From the NCBI GenBank assembly GCA_013822765.1, contig PNKY01000001.1, positions 186,001-250,000 of the forward strand: a stretch of DNA of 64,000 bases, in the 5' to 3' direction. The translations under genes were made by a program, and so were the position numbers. Source of the stretch: Rhodospirillum sp. (GTDB lineage Bacteria; Pseudomonadota; Alphaproteobacteria; Dongiales; Dongiaceae). The stretch's first letter is position 1; each line of letters begins with the position of its first letter. Shown piece by piece: positions 57,379 through 64,000 of the stretch. The notes beneath the pieces were generated by a model. That model had not been told where the DNA came from. It saw nothing but the letters and a program-made list of their open reading frames with translations, and did no database searches.

Positions 57379-58626
57379 ATGAACGAGCGGACCAACAAAG
57401 AGACGCGGGCGTTGACCTATGACGAGCTGTTGCTCGACTTCGTTACGCGCCTGGACCGTCACCGCGCCGGCCGCATGGCGTGCGAGCTGCATCTGGGTCT
57501 GCTCCGGCCTTATCACCAGCAGCCACACCATCTGCGCATCGTGCGCAAGACCATGGAGCCGCTGACCCGGCGCTTCGATGCCGGCATCTACGAGATGCAC
57601 AACAGAAGCGTGGTCGTCGTCACCAAGGGCGCGGCGCTCGCCGACATCGAACATTACGTTGCGCAGGTGCGCAGCCTGTTCTCCGAAGATCCGCTGTTCA
57701 TCGGCGAGGACCAATCGCACTTCTGCAGCTGGTACGACCTGGAACGCGACTACGACGCAATGCTGCGCCGCGCGCGACAGCTGAGCGAGGAACGCAAGGC
57801 AGCGGACTCAGGCGCAAGTGACGAGCAGGCGCCGGCCAATCGCCTCATTCCCGGCGGTACTGCGATCCGGCCGACCCACCTGGAGCAGATCGAGCGCGCC
57901 ATCGAGCACGCCGACCTTGCCAACATCCTGCGTCGGCAGGAGGTCTGCGCGGTCATTCCCGGCATGCGGCCGGAGCCGATGTTTCACGAGCTTTATTTCT
58001 CGATGTACTATCTGGCGCAGACTCTGCTGCCCGGCCACAACGTCACCTCCGACGATTTCCTGTTCCGCCACCTGACGCGGGTGCTCGACCGCCGCATGTT
58101 GGCTTTGATGATGCAGCGCGAATTGTTCCCGATGCTGCGGACGGCCGCGCTCAATCTCAACGTGCGCACGGTGCTGTCGGCCGAGTTCATGGAGTTCGAC
58201 AAGGCGACCAACGTCAAGGACCGCGGCACGCTGGCGATCGAGTTGCCGGCGCTCGACATCATGAACGATCCCAACGAGTACCTATTCGCGCGCGATTTCC
58301 TGAAGGAGCGCGGCTACAAGATCGTGCTCGACGGCGTGAAGCACCTCAACCTGCCGCTGATCGACCGCGACTGGCTGGGCTTCGATTTCGTCAAGGTGAC
58401 CTGGACGCCCAGCCTGCTCGACGACGCCGCGACTCAGCGTGGCGAAGCGCTCAAGGCCGCCGTGTCGAGGATCGGCCGCGAACGCGTGGTGCTGTGCCGC
58501 GTCGACAGCGAAGACGGCCTGAAGGCCGGCGAGGCGCTCGGCGTCACGCTCTACCAGGGTCGGCTGATCGACTCGCTGAATGCGGCAAGGCCGCGCACCA
58601 CTCCGTCAGTCGGCGCGGCGGAGTAA
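57379..58626 (+). CDS. Degenerate EAL-like cytosolic protein, 415 aa
   Basis: A soluble protein with a ~165-residue N-terminal region of unknown fold and a C-terminal EAL-like barrel (~166-400). The barrel match rests on 'FHELYFSMYYL' (Glu204 for the EAL Glu), 'LNLNVRTVLSAEF', 'TLAIELP' (Glu288), 'GYKIVLDGVKHLNLPLI' (a single Asp318 where DDFG has two), 'FDFVKVTW' (Lys339) and 'LGVTLYQGRLI' (QG). With DDFG lost it is probably non-catalytic. A GTG at 57370 is an alternative start; ATG 57379 follows GGGCCGG. It lies 127 bp after the LapG-like gene on the same strand. Confidence 0.78.
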   Translation: MNERTNKETRALTYDELLLDFVTRLDRHRAGRMACELHLGLLRPYHQQPHHLRIVRKTMEPLTRRFDAGIYEMHNRSVVVVTKGAALADIEHYVAQVRSLFSEDPLFIGEDQSHFCSWYDLERDYDAMLRRARQLSEERKAADSGASDEQAPANRLIPGGTAIRPTHLEQIERAIEHADLANILRRQEVCAVIPGMRPEPMFHELYFSMYYLAQTLLPGHNVTSDDFLFRHLTRVLDRRMLALMMQRELFPMLRTAALNLNVRTVLSAEFMEFDKATNVKDRGTLAIELPALDIMNDPNEYLFARDFLKERGYKIVLDGVKHLNLPLIDRDWLGFDFVKVTWTPSLLDDAATQRGEALKAAVSRIGRERVVLCRVDSEDGLKAGEALGVTLYQGRLIDSLNAARPRTTPSVGAAE

Positions 58627-58656
58627 CGACACGCCACTGCATCGACCCTCTCAAAC

Positions 58657-58785
58657 CGTCATGGTCGTGCTTGGCTCGACCATCCACGAGTTTGCTTGTC
58701 GCGCAAGGATCTTGCCCATCGAAACTCGTGGATGGCCCGCCGACGAATGTCGGCCTGCGCCGACGGACCAAGTCCGACCATGACG
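58657..58785. repeat. 129-bp dispersed palindromic element with nested inverted repeats
   Basis: Outer arms CGTCATGGTCG (58657-58667) and CGACCATGACG (58775-58785) are a perfect 11-bp match. Inner arms CCATCCACGAGTTT (58680-58693) and AAACTCGTGGATGG (58722-58735) are a perfect 14-bp match. The element fills the space between two convergent genes. It resembles the CGTCATGG...CCATCCACG repeats known in Bradyrhizobium-like genomes. Confidence 0.85.
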
Positions 58786-58812
58786 AATATGAAAGCTTGT
58801 CTTGGGCTGCGC

Positions 58813-59349
58813 CTAACCCCTTGGCGCATACTTCGCGAGGATGCGCTGCAGCGTGCGGCGATGCATGCGCAGGCGGCGCGCGGTTTCCGAGACGTTGCGG
58901 TCGCATTGCTCGAACACGCGCTGGATATGCTCCCAGCGCACGCGGTCGGCGGTCATCGGCTGCTCGGGCGGCGGCGGCAGGGCGGTCTTCTCCTCCAGCA
59001 GCGCCGCTTCGACCTGGTCGGCGTCGGCCGGCTTGGGCAGGTAGTCGGCGGCGCCGTGCTTGATGGCGGCGACCGCGGTCGCGATGTTGCCGTAGCCGGT
59101 CAGCATCACCACCCGGCAATCCGGATTGACGTTGCGGATCTCGGTCACGATGTCGAGGCCGCTGCCGTCGTTGAGCCGCAAATCGACCACGGCATATTCG
59201 GGCGCCTCGGCCTTGGCGGTGGCGATGCCGGACGCGACGCTCTCCGCCTGCCGCACCATCCAGCCGCGCTTCTCCATCGCCTGCGCCAGGCGCTGGCGAT
59301 AGACCATGTCGTCGTCGACGATCAGCAGGGATTTCGCTCTGTCATTCAT
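58813..59349 (-). CDS. regA: Redox response regulator, ActR/PrrA/RegA family
   Basis: A 178-residue response regulator for global redox control. The receiver domain has the acidic pocket 'LIVDDD' and phospho-acceptor Asp56 ('YAVVDLRLNDGSG'). A Pro-rich linker (PPPPEQP) is followed by the Fis-type helix-turn-helix 'NVSETARRLRMHRRTLQRIL', identical in layout to RegA. Its start overlaps the regB stop by four bases (TCAT on the plus strand), so the two are coupled. The usual senC/prrC partner is not adjacent. Confidence 0.96.
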   Translation of the reverse strand: MNDRAKSLLIVDDDMVYRQRLAQAMEKRGWMVRQAESVASGIATAKAEAPEYAVVDLRLNDGSGLDIVTEIRNVNPDCRVVMLTGYGNIATAVAAIKHGAADYLPKPADADQVEAALLEEKTALPPPPEQPMTADRVRWEHIQRVFEQCDRNVSETARRLRMHRRTLQRILAKYAPRG

Positions 59350-60671
59350 CCTAAAACGCTCCTCGGCCAGGACACGCGCACTTCGGCGCCGCCATAGTCA
59401 TTGTTGCTGAAACCGACGGTGCCGCCGGTCCGCTCGATCAGGTTCTGCGCGATGAAGATGCCAAGGCCCATATGATCGCCCTGTCGCTGGCCCTGGTCCA
59501 GCCCTTCGCCGCCGCTCGATAGATAGGGATCGCCCAGCCGCCGCAACACATCGGGTGGGAATCCGGGGCCGTCGTCGGTGACGGTGATGACGATCTCGCC
59601 GCGGGTCCAGGCGATCAGCACCTTGACCTCCTCGCGGGCGAACTCGATGGCGTTCTGCAGCAGGTTGCCGAGGCCGTGCATGATCTCCGGCCGGCGCGGC
59701 AGCACCGGATCGCGCGGCTCCGACGGGTCGGGCGCGAACTCGATGCGCAGCGCGACGTGCGGGCGCGCGTGCGGCGCCGCCGCCAGCTCCACCAGCAGGC
59801 CGGCGGGCAGCACGTTGAAATGATCCTTGTCCTGCTCCGGCTTGCGCGACAGCTCGGCCAGAATCTCGCGGCAGCGCTCGCTCTGGCTCACCAGCAAATC
59901 GGCGTCGGCGCGATGGTCCGACTCCTTCGGCAGGTCACGCGCCAGTTCCTTGGCGATCAGCGAGATGGTGCCGAGCGGCGATCCCAGCTCGTGTGCCGCC
60001 GCAGCCGCCAATGCGCCAAGCGACGAGACGCGCTGTTCGCGGTCGAGCGCCGCCTGCGCCGCCGACAAGGCGTCCGACAGGCGTCGCGATTCCTGTGCCA
60101 CGCGATAGACATAGAACGTGAGGAACATCACCGCGAGGATCAGCGCGATCGCATAGCCGGCGACGAAGATGTCGGGAACGTCGAAACCGCCCTCGGGCCA
60201 CGGCAGGGGCTCGTGCCGGATGCCGAGCAGCACCACGCAGGCGATCGCAAGCCCGGCGAGGCCGAGCGTGCTGCGATAGGAGAGGGCGGCGGCGGAAACC
60301 GTGACCGGCGCCAGGATCAGCACCGAGAACGGATTGTTGAGCCCGCCGGTGAGATAAAGCAGGACCGCCAACTGCAGGATGTCGAACGCGAAATAGAATG
60401 CGGACTCACGGTCGGTCAGGCGCTCCGATTGCGGCCGGCGCACCTGCGTTGCCAGCGTGACCGCGGCCAGCGCCGCCACCGCCGTGCCGGCCCAGCCGAT
60501 CTGCATCGGGAACCCGAGCACGTAATGCACCACCAGCAGGGTCAATGCCTGCCCGGCGACCGCGATCCAGCGGATGATGAGGATGGTGCGCAGCCGCACG
60601 CGCCCCACCATGCGGCGCGGCTTCGCTATACCGCTGGGCGCACTCGGGCTGTCTGCGGCGATCTGGGTCAT
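59346..60671 (-). CDS. regB: Redox-sensing histidine kinase, ActS/PrrB/RegB family
   Basis: A membrane kinase of 441 residues with about six helices (~28-190). The ubiquinone-binding heptapeptide GGLNNPF (109-115) matches the family GGxxNPF. Phospho-acceptor His227 is in 'AAAAAHELGSPLGTI', and the redox-active cysteine is Cys267 ('SERCREILAEL'). Both are offset by two from Rhodobacter RegB His225 and Cys265. The ATPase domain ends the protein ('DDGPGFPPDVL', 'GLGIFIAQNLIERTGG'). It signals oxygen and quinone redox state to RegA, encoded immediately downstream. Confidence 0.96.
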   Translation of the reverse strand: MTQIAADSPSAPSGIAKPRRMVGRVRLRTILIIRWIAVAGQALTLLVVHYVLGFPMQIGWAGTAVAALAAVTLATQVRRPQSERLTDRESAFYFAFDILQLAVLLYLTGGLNNPFSVLILAPVTVSAAALSYRSTLGLAGLAIACVVLLGIRHEPLPWPEGGFDVPDIFVAGYAIALILAVMFLTFYVYRVAQESRRLSDALSAAQAALDREQRVSSLGALAAAAAHELGSPLGTISLIAKELARDLPKESDHRADADLLVSQSERCREILAELSRKPEQDKDHFNVLPAGLLVELAAAPHARPHVALRIEFAPDPSEPRDPVLPRRPEIMHGLGNLLQNAIEFAREEVKVLIAWTRGEIVITVTDDGPGFPPDVLRRLGDPYLSSGGEGLDQGQRQGDHMGLGIFIAQNLIERTGGTVGFSNNDYGGAEVRVSWPRSVLG

Positions 60672-60790
60672 CGGCCGGACTATCGCCGTCGCCGCCGGTT
60701 AATTGCAAGCATCGCGGACCAAGGAAAACCCCGGATCGCGGCGTTTTGCCGCGTGGTTCTGAGCGTGAAAACCCGAGCCCCAACAGGTTC

Positions 60791-60816
60791 CCTCCTCCCC
60801 CACAAGGGGGAAGGGG
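60791..60816. repeat. Short CCTCC..CCCCC/GGGGG..AGGGG hairpin
   Basis: TCCCCC (60796-60801), ACAA, GGGGGA (60806-60811), with further partial pairing outside. It is a short relative of the paired palindromes at 54131-54235. It lies in the 160-bp space between regB and the glycosylase-like gene. Confidence 0.6.
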
Positions 60817-60831
60817 CTTCTATTTTGGAGG

Positions 60832-62028
60832 TCAGCCTTCGATCTTGCCGCTGATCGCTTTCCGCAGGCGCACCGGCGTCAGGCCCGGCGCTTCCACCTT
60901 GGTTGCGCCGGCGATGCGGGCGAGGCGGTGGATGGCTTGGCGCAGGCGATCCTCCGGCACCGTCTTGATGAGGTCGAGCCCGACCACGCGCCAGGCATCG
61001 CCGTCCTTCTTGGCGTCGATCAGGCCGGCGACGTCATGCTCATAGAGGATCGGCATGGCGAAATAGAAGCGGCGCTGAGCCTGCGGGGTATAGGCCTCGA
61101 ACTTGTAGGCAAAGCCGAACAGCTCGGTGAGGCGCCGGCGGTTGAACAGCAGATTGTCGAGCGGCGGAATGATGCGCACGACATCGTCGGCGATCGGGAT
61201 CGGCTGCGCCAGCTCCTCCGCCAGCGCATAGAGCGGATCGCCGTTGGCGGCGCGCGCGAACGGGGCCTCCACCACCACGCCTTGCTTGATCGCGCGGTCG
61301 ACCACCTTGTGCGCGACCGGCAGCCAGCCCTCGCGCCAGGTGCCGATGTGGTGCGCCGTGCGCTCGGTGAGCTGCCGGTGGGTGGCGAGCTTCAGCACCG
61401 AGGCCGCGGAGCGCACGAAGAAGTCCAGGTGCTGGGTGCGTGTCAGTTTCTGCTTCGCCAGCAGTTCAGGCGCGACCTTCTCGGTCAGGTCGAACTGGCG
61501 ATGGAAATGCTTGGTGCGGCCCGCGATCTGGGTCTCGCCGAGATAGAACAGGTAGTCGAGCGCGCGGGTGGTCAGCTTGATGGTGTTGAAGCCGCCGATC
61601 ACCCGTTCGCTGTCGAGGTCGGCGGGCGAGATCGGCCCTTCCTCGCGCATGCGCTTCTTCAGGCGCCGCATCATCGGCCGCAATTCGCGCAGCCGGTCGG
61701 TGTCCCTGATGGTGTTGCCAAAACCCTTGATGAACCAGGGCAGCCAGTCGCGCCGCGTGGCGAACTGCGGGTAATGCGTCTCTAGCATCGCGCGGTCGCG
61801 ATAGATCACCTTGTAGAGGTCCTCGACCGGCGCATCGGTGCGCGCGGCCCAGGCGATCTCGTGGTTCCTGAGGCCGTTCACCCGGATCGAATCGATCTGG
61901 ATCATGCCCAGCTTCTTGGCCTCTTCGCCGGCGCGTTCGACCGGCCAGAGCGGACCCGACAAGCCGAGCCGCGCCAGGATGAAGGCGCGCGCCGCCGCGG
62001 GATCGTTGGAAGTGGGGGATTGGCTCAC
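60832..62028 (-). CDS. YcaQ-like winged-helix DNA glycosylase (HTH_42 family)
   Basis: A 398-residue protein of the YcaQ/AlkX/AlkZ family, which unhooks interstrand crosslinks and removes bulky alkylated bases. The conserved catalytic Q-x-D/Q motif is present as 'LGMIQIDSIRVNGLRNHEI'. Further landmarks are 'LPWFIKGFGNTI', 'RRFYFAMPILYEHDVAGLIDAK' and 'LIPPLDNLLFNRRRL'-like sequence near 290. It follows cobT by 15 bp on the same strand, probably one transcript, though no functional link is obvious. Confidence 0.87.
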   Translation of the reverse strand: MSQSPTSNDPAAARAFILARLGLSGPLWPVERAGEEAKKLGMIQIDSIRVNGLRNHEIAWAARTDAPVEDLYKVIYRDRAMLETHYPQFATRRDWLPWFIKGFGNTIRDTDRLRELRPMMRRLKKRMREEGPISPADLDSERVIGGFNTIKLTTRALDYLFYLGETQIAGRTKHFHRQFDLTEKVAPELLAKQKLTRTQHLDFFVRSAASVLKLATHRQLTERTAHHIGTWREGWLPVAHKVVDRAIKQGVVVEAPFARAANGDPLYALAEELAQPIPIADDVVRIIPPLDNLLFNRRRLTELFGFAYKFEAYTPQAQRRFYFAMPILYEHDVAGLIDAKKDGDAWRVVGLDLIKTVPEDRLRQAIHRLARIAGATKVEAPGLTPVRLRKAISGKIEG

Positions 62029-62043
62029 GGACAGGATCGACCG

Positions 62044-63066
62044 TTATTCCTTGTTGCTGACCCCGGCCTCGGCAAAGGTCGCCATGCCGGAGTGGCACAG
62101 CGCCGCGGCACGCACGATCGGAATCGCCAGGGCCGCGCCGGACGCCTCGCCCAGCCGCATGCCGAGATCTAGCAGGGGCGCCTTGCCAATCGCTGTCAGC
62201 AGCCGGCGATGGCCCGGTTCCGCCGAGCAATGCGCCACCAGGCAATGGTCGAGCGCGCCCGGATGCGACTTCAAGAGGACGCTGGCCGCGGCCGTGCTGG
62301 CGAAGCCATCGAGCAGCACCGGCACCCGCGCTATGCGCGCCGCCATCACCGCGCCGGCGATCGCCGCTAGCTCATGCCCGCCGAGGCAGCGCATGATCTC
62401 GAGCCCGTCGTTGAACCTGGCGCGATGGCGGGCGAGGCCCTGGTCGATCACCTCGGCCTTGCGGGTCAGCTGCGCGCCCTTGATTCCGGTGCCCGGTCCC
62501 GCCCAGTCCGCGCCGGCGCCGCCGAACATCGCGGCGGCGATGGCGGAGGCGCTGGTGGTGTTGGCGATGCCCATCTCGCCGACGCACAGCAGGTCGATGC
62601 CCGGTTCCACGCAAATCATGCCGTAGGCCATGGCGCGCGCGGCTTCCTCTTCGCTCAGCGCCGGGCCCTGGGTGAAATCCTTGGTCGGCTGGTCCAGGCA
62701 CATCTCATAGACGCGAAGGTCGGCGTCGGCGTTCTTGCACAGCTGGTTGATGGCAGCGCCGCCGGCCTGGAAGTTTAGCACCATCTGCTGCGTCACTTCC
62801 TTGGGATAGGCCGAGACGCCGAGGTCGGCGACGCCATGGTTGCCGGCGAACACCGCCACCCGCGGATGATTGACGGCCGCCGGATGCCGGCCCTGCCAGG
62901 TCGCGAGCCAGCTGGCGATCTCCTCCAGCCGGGCGAGAGCGCCGGTCGGCTTGGTCAGGTGCCCCTCGCGCTCGGCGGCCCTGGTCGCGGATTCCTGGTC
63001 TGGACCTGGAAAGTCCGCCAGGATGCGGCGAAGCTCGGCGAAACTGGCGGCGGACTGGGTATCCAA
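62044..63066 (-). CDS. cobT: Nicotinate-nucleotide-dimethylbenzimidazole phosphoribosyltransferase
   Basis: Makes alpha-ribazole phosphate for the lower ligand of cobalamin. The protein has 340 residues. Signatures: 'LARLEEIASWLATWQG', 'VAVFAGNHGVADLGVSAYPKEVTQQMV', 'GEMGIANTTSASAIAAAMFG' and 'CLGGHELAAIAGAVMAAR', followed by the loop with the catalytic Glu ('PVLLDGFASTAAASVL'). It is divergent from cobS with 126 bp between. That gap lacks the conserved B12-box elements of a cobalamin riboswitch. Confidence 0.96.
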   Translation of the reverse strand: MDTQSAASFAELRRILADFPGPDQESATRAAEREGHLTKPTGALARLEEIASWLATWQGRHPAAVNHPRVAVFAGNHGVADLGVSAYPKEVTQQMVLNFQAGGAAINQLCKNADADLRVYEMCLDQPTKDFTQGPALSEEEAARAMAYGMICVEPGIDLLCVGEMGIANTTSASAIAAAMFGGAGADWAGPGTGIKGAQLTRKAEVIDQGLARHRARFNDGLEIMRCLGGHELAAIAGAVMAARIARVPVLLDGFASTAAASVLLKSHPGALDHCLVAHCSAEPGHRRLLTAIGKAPLLDLGMRLGEASGAALAIPIVRAAALCHSGMATFAEAGVSNKE

Positions 63067-63192
63067 GATTGGCTCCTGCTGGGCGTTTCGTTAAGACTTG
63101 AGGCTCTATTTGTTCGAACCGGAAGCCCTTGCGGTCGCTGTTCTGCACCCGCATATGGGCTCCTGGCAATCGGGACCTCGCAGCAAGACTAG

Positions 63193-63999
63193 ATGAACGA
63201 CCAGACCAGACCTTCTCCGGGCGCAACCCAGCGGAATGCCAGCAGACCCGGCTGGCACCCCGGCCAATGGTGGCGCGAATTCCGCCTGGCGCTGGGCTTT
63301 TTCACCCGCCTGCCGCTGAAGGCCCCCGGCGGACCGATTGCCGAGGCTGCCCGCGCCTTTCCGGTCGCCGGCGCCGTCGTCGGGCTGATCGGATCCCTGA
63401 TCTATCTTCTGGCGATGCAGATCGGCCTGTCCGGCTTGCTGGCGGCGCTGCTTGCCGTGGCAGCGACGGTGATCGCCGGCGGCGCCCTGCACGAGGACGG
63501 CCTCGCCGATTTCGCCGACATGCTGGGCGTGCGCGGCGACCGCGAGCGCAAGCTCGCCGTCATGCGCGACAGTCGCATCGGCTCCTATGGCGTGCTGGCG
63601 CTCGGCTTCTCGACCGCGATCAAGGTCAGCGCCCTGGTCGGCTTGGGCGATCCGTGGCTGGTGGCCGGCGCCCTCATCACCGCCCATGCCTGCGGCCGGG
63701 CGACCCTGCCGATCATCATGCGCTCGCTGCCCCTGGCGCGAGCCAACGGCCTGGCCGTCGGCGCCGGCAAGCCGGGCGCGGCCGCGACCTACCAGGGCAT
63801 CGGCGTCGCGCTCTTGATCTCCGCCTTCGCCTGCGGCCCCGGCGCCGCTTTGGTCAGCGTGGTGGTGGCGATCGTCGCCGCCTTCCTCGTCTCAGAGGTC
63901 GCGCGCCGCCAGATCGGCGGCTATACCGGCGACGTGCTGGGCGCGGCGCAAGAGGCCGCGCAGCTCGCCATCTTCGTCAACCTCGTGTCGCTCGCATGA
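63193..63999 (+). CDS. cobS: Adenosylcobinamide-GDP ribazoletransferase (cobalamin synthase)
   Basis: An inner-membrane enzyme of 268 residues that joins alpha-ribazole to adenosylcobinamide-GDP, the last step of the nucleotide-loop pathway. Signatures: 'FRLALGFFTRLPL', 'ARAFPVAGAVVGLIGSLIYLL', 'GGALHEDGLADFADMLGVRGDRERKLAVMRDSRIGSYGVLAL' (metal-binding Glu and Asp residues), and several hydrophobic helices. Its stop overlaps an ATG at 63996, so another gene, perhaps a cob phosphatase, probably begins at the window edge. Confidence 0.95.
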   Translation: MNDQTRPSPGATQRNASRPGWHPGQWWREFRLALGFFTRLPLKAPGGPIAEAARAFPVAGAVVGLIGSLIYLLAMQIGLSGLLAALLAVAATVIAGGALHEDGLADFADMLGVRGDRERKLAVMRDSRIGSYGVLALGFSTAIKVSALVGLGDPWLVAGALITAHACGRATLPIIMRSLPLARANGLAVGAGKPGAAATYQGIGVALLISAFACGPGAALVSVVVAIVAAFLVSEVARRQIGGYTGDVLGAAQEAAQLAIFVNLVSLA

Positions 64000-64000
64000 C

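Noticed and set aside
63067..63192. Cobalamin riboswitch in the cobT-cobS intergenic region
   Set aside because: The gap is short and I could not find the B12 box or the conserved core of the aptamer.

Overview
The window is GC-rich, densely coded alphaproteobacterial chromosome. The evidence is a RegB/RegA redox two-component pair, an MmcB-type repair protein, a TipF-like EAL protein beside a giant polar-type coiled-coil protein, an EcfG-type promoter motif, and dispersed palindromes of the kind common in this class. The gene content fits Rhodospirillales or a relative, but the genus cannot be fixed by reading alone. I saw no tRNA, rRNA, CRISPR array, insertion sequence or phage module. No gap between genes exceeds about 265 bp.

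Layout. 1-2.5 kb: a dipeptide-type ABC importer (permease cut by the window edge, then the binding protein). 2.7-4.6 kb: an LtaS/OpgB-like membrane phosphoglycerol transferase behind a GGAAC-N17-CGTT motif. 4.7-8.2 kb: a hypothetical protein, a PAS-GGDEF-EAL phosphodiesterase preceded by a short overlapping leader ORF, and a LuxR-type sensor that lacks its DNA-binding domain. 8.4-15.7 kb: nitronate monooxygenase, a DinG-like Fe-S helicase, an AEC carrier, a TerB-like protein, a class IV aminotransferase and an S24-like repressor. 16-24 kb: pyrD, the TipF-like protein, a HAD hydrolase, a SRPBCC/DUF5939 cyclase, a hypothetical protein and methylmalonyl-CoA mutase. 24-32.7 kb: a 1577-residue membrane-anchored coiled-coil protein, a methyltransferase, an Atm1-type exporter and MeaB. 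32.8-36.3 kb: rpmB, then yhhQ-tgt and an EamA carrier. 36.3-43.8 kb: a long minus-strand cluster (rlmH, lipoprotein, gpmI, envC, ctpA, deacetylase-like, rppH, ppi). 43.9-52.6 kb: a DUF2272 lipoprotein, a LysR regulator, a fused double ABC exporter and a multi-PAS histidine kinase. 52.8-60.7 kb: mtgA, mmcB, a degenerate HD-GYP sensor, a LapG-like protease, a degenerate EAL protein and regBA. 60.8-64 kb: a YcaQ-like glycosylase, cobT and cobS.

Themes. Four proteins carry EAL or HD-GYP folds; only one keeps a complete catalytic set, so the others look like c-di-GMP effectors. One of these lies next to a LapG-type protease and another is 5.7 kb from the TipN/GPR-like scaffold. Methylmalonyl-CoA mutase, MeaB, CobT and CobS form a B12 theme. 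Tgt has a pocket motif resembling queuine-specific enzymes and overlaps a YhhQ-type transporter gene, which suggests queuine salvage. Palindromic repeats lie mostly between convergent genes, where they probably also end transcription.
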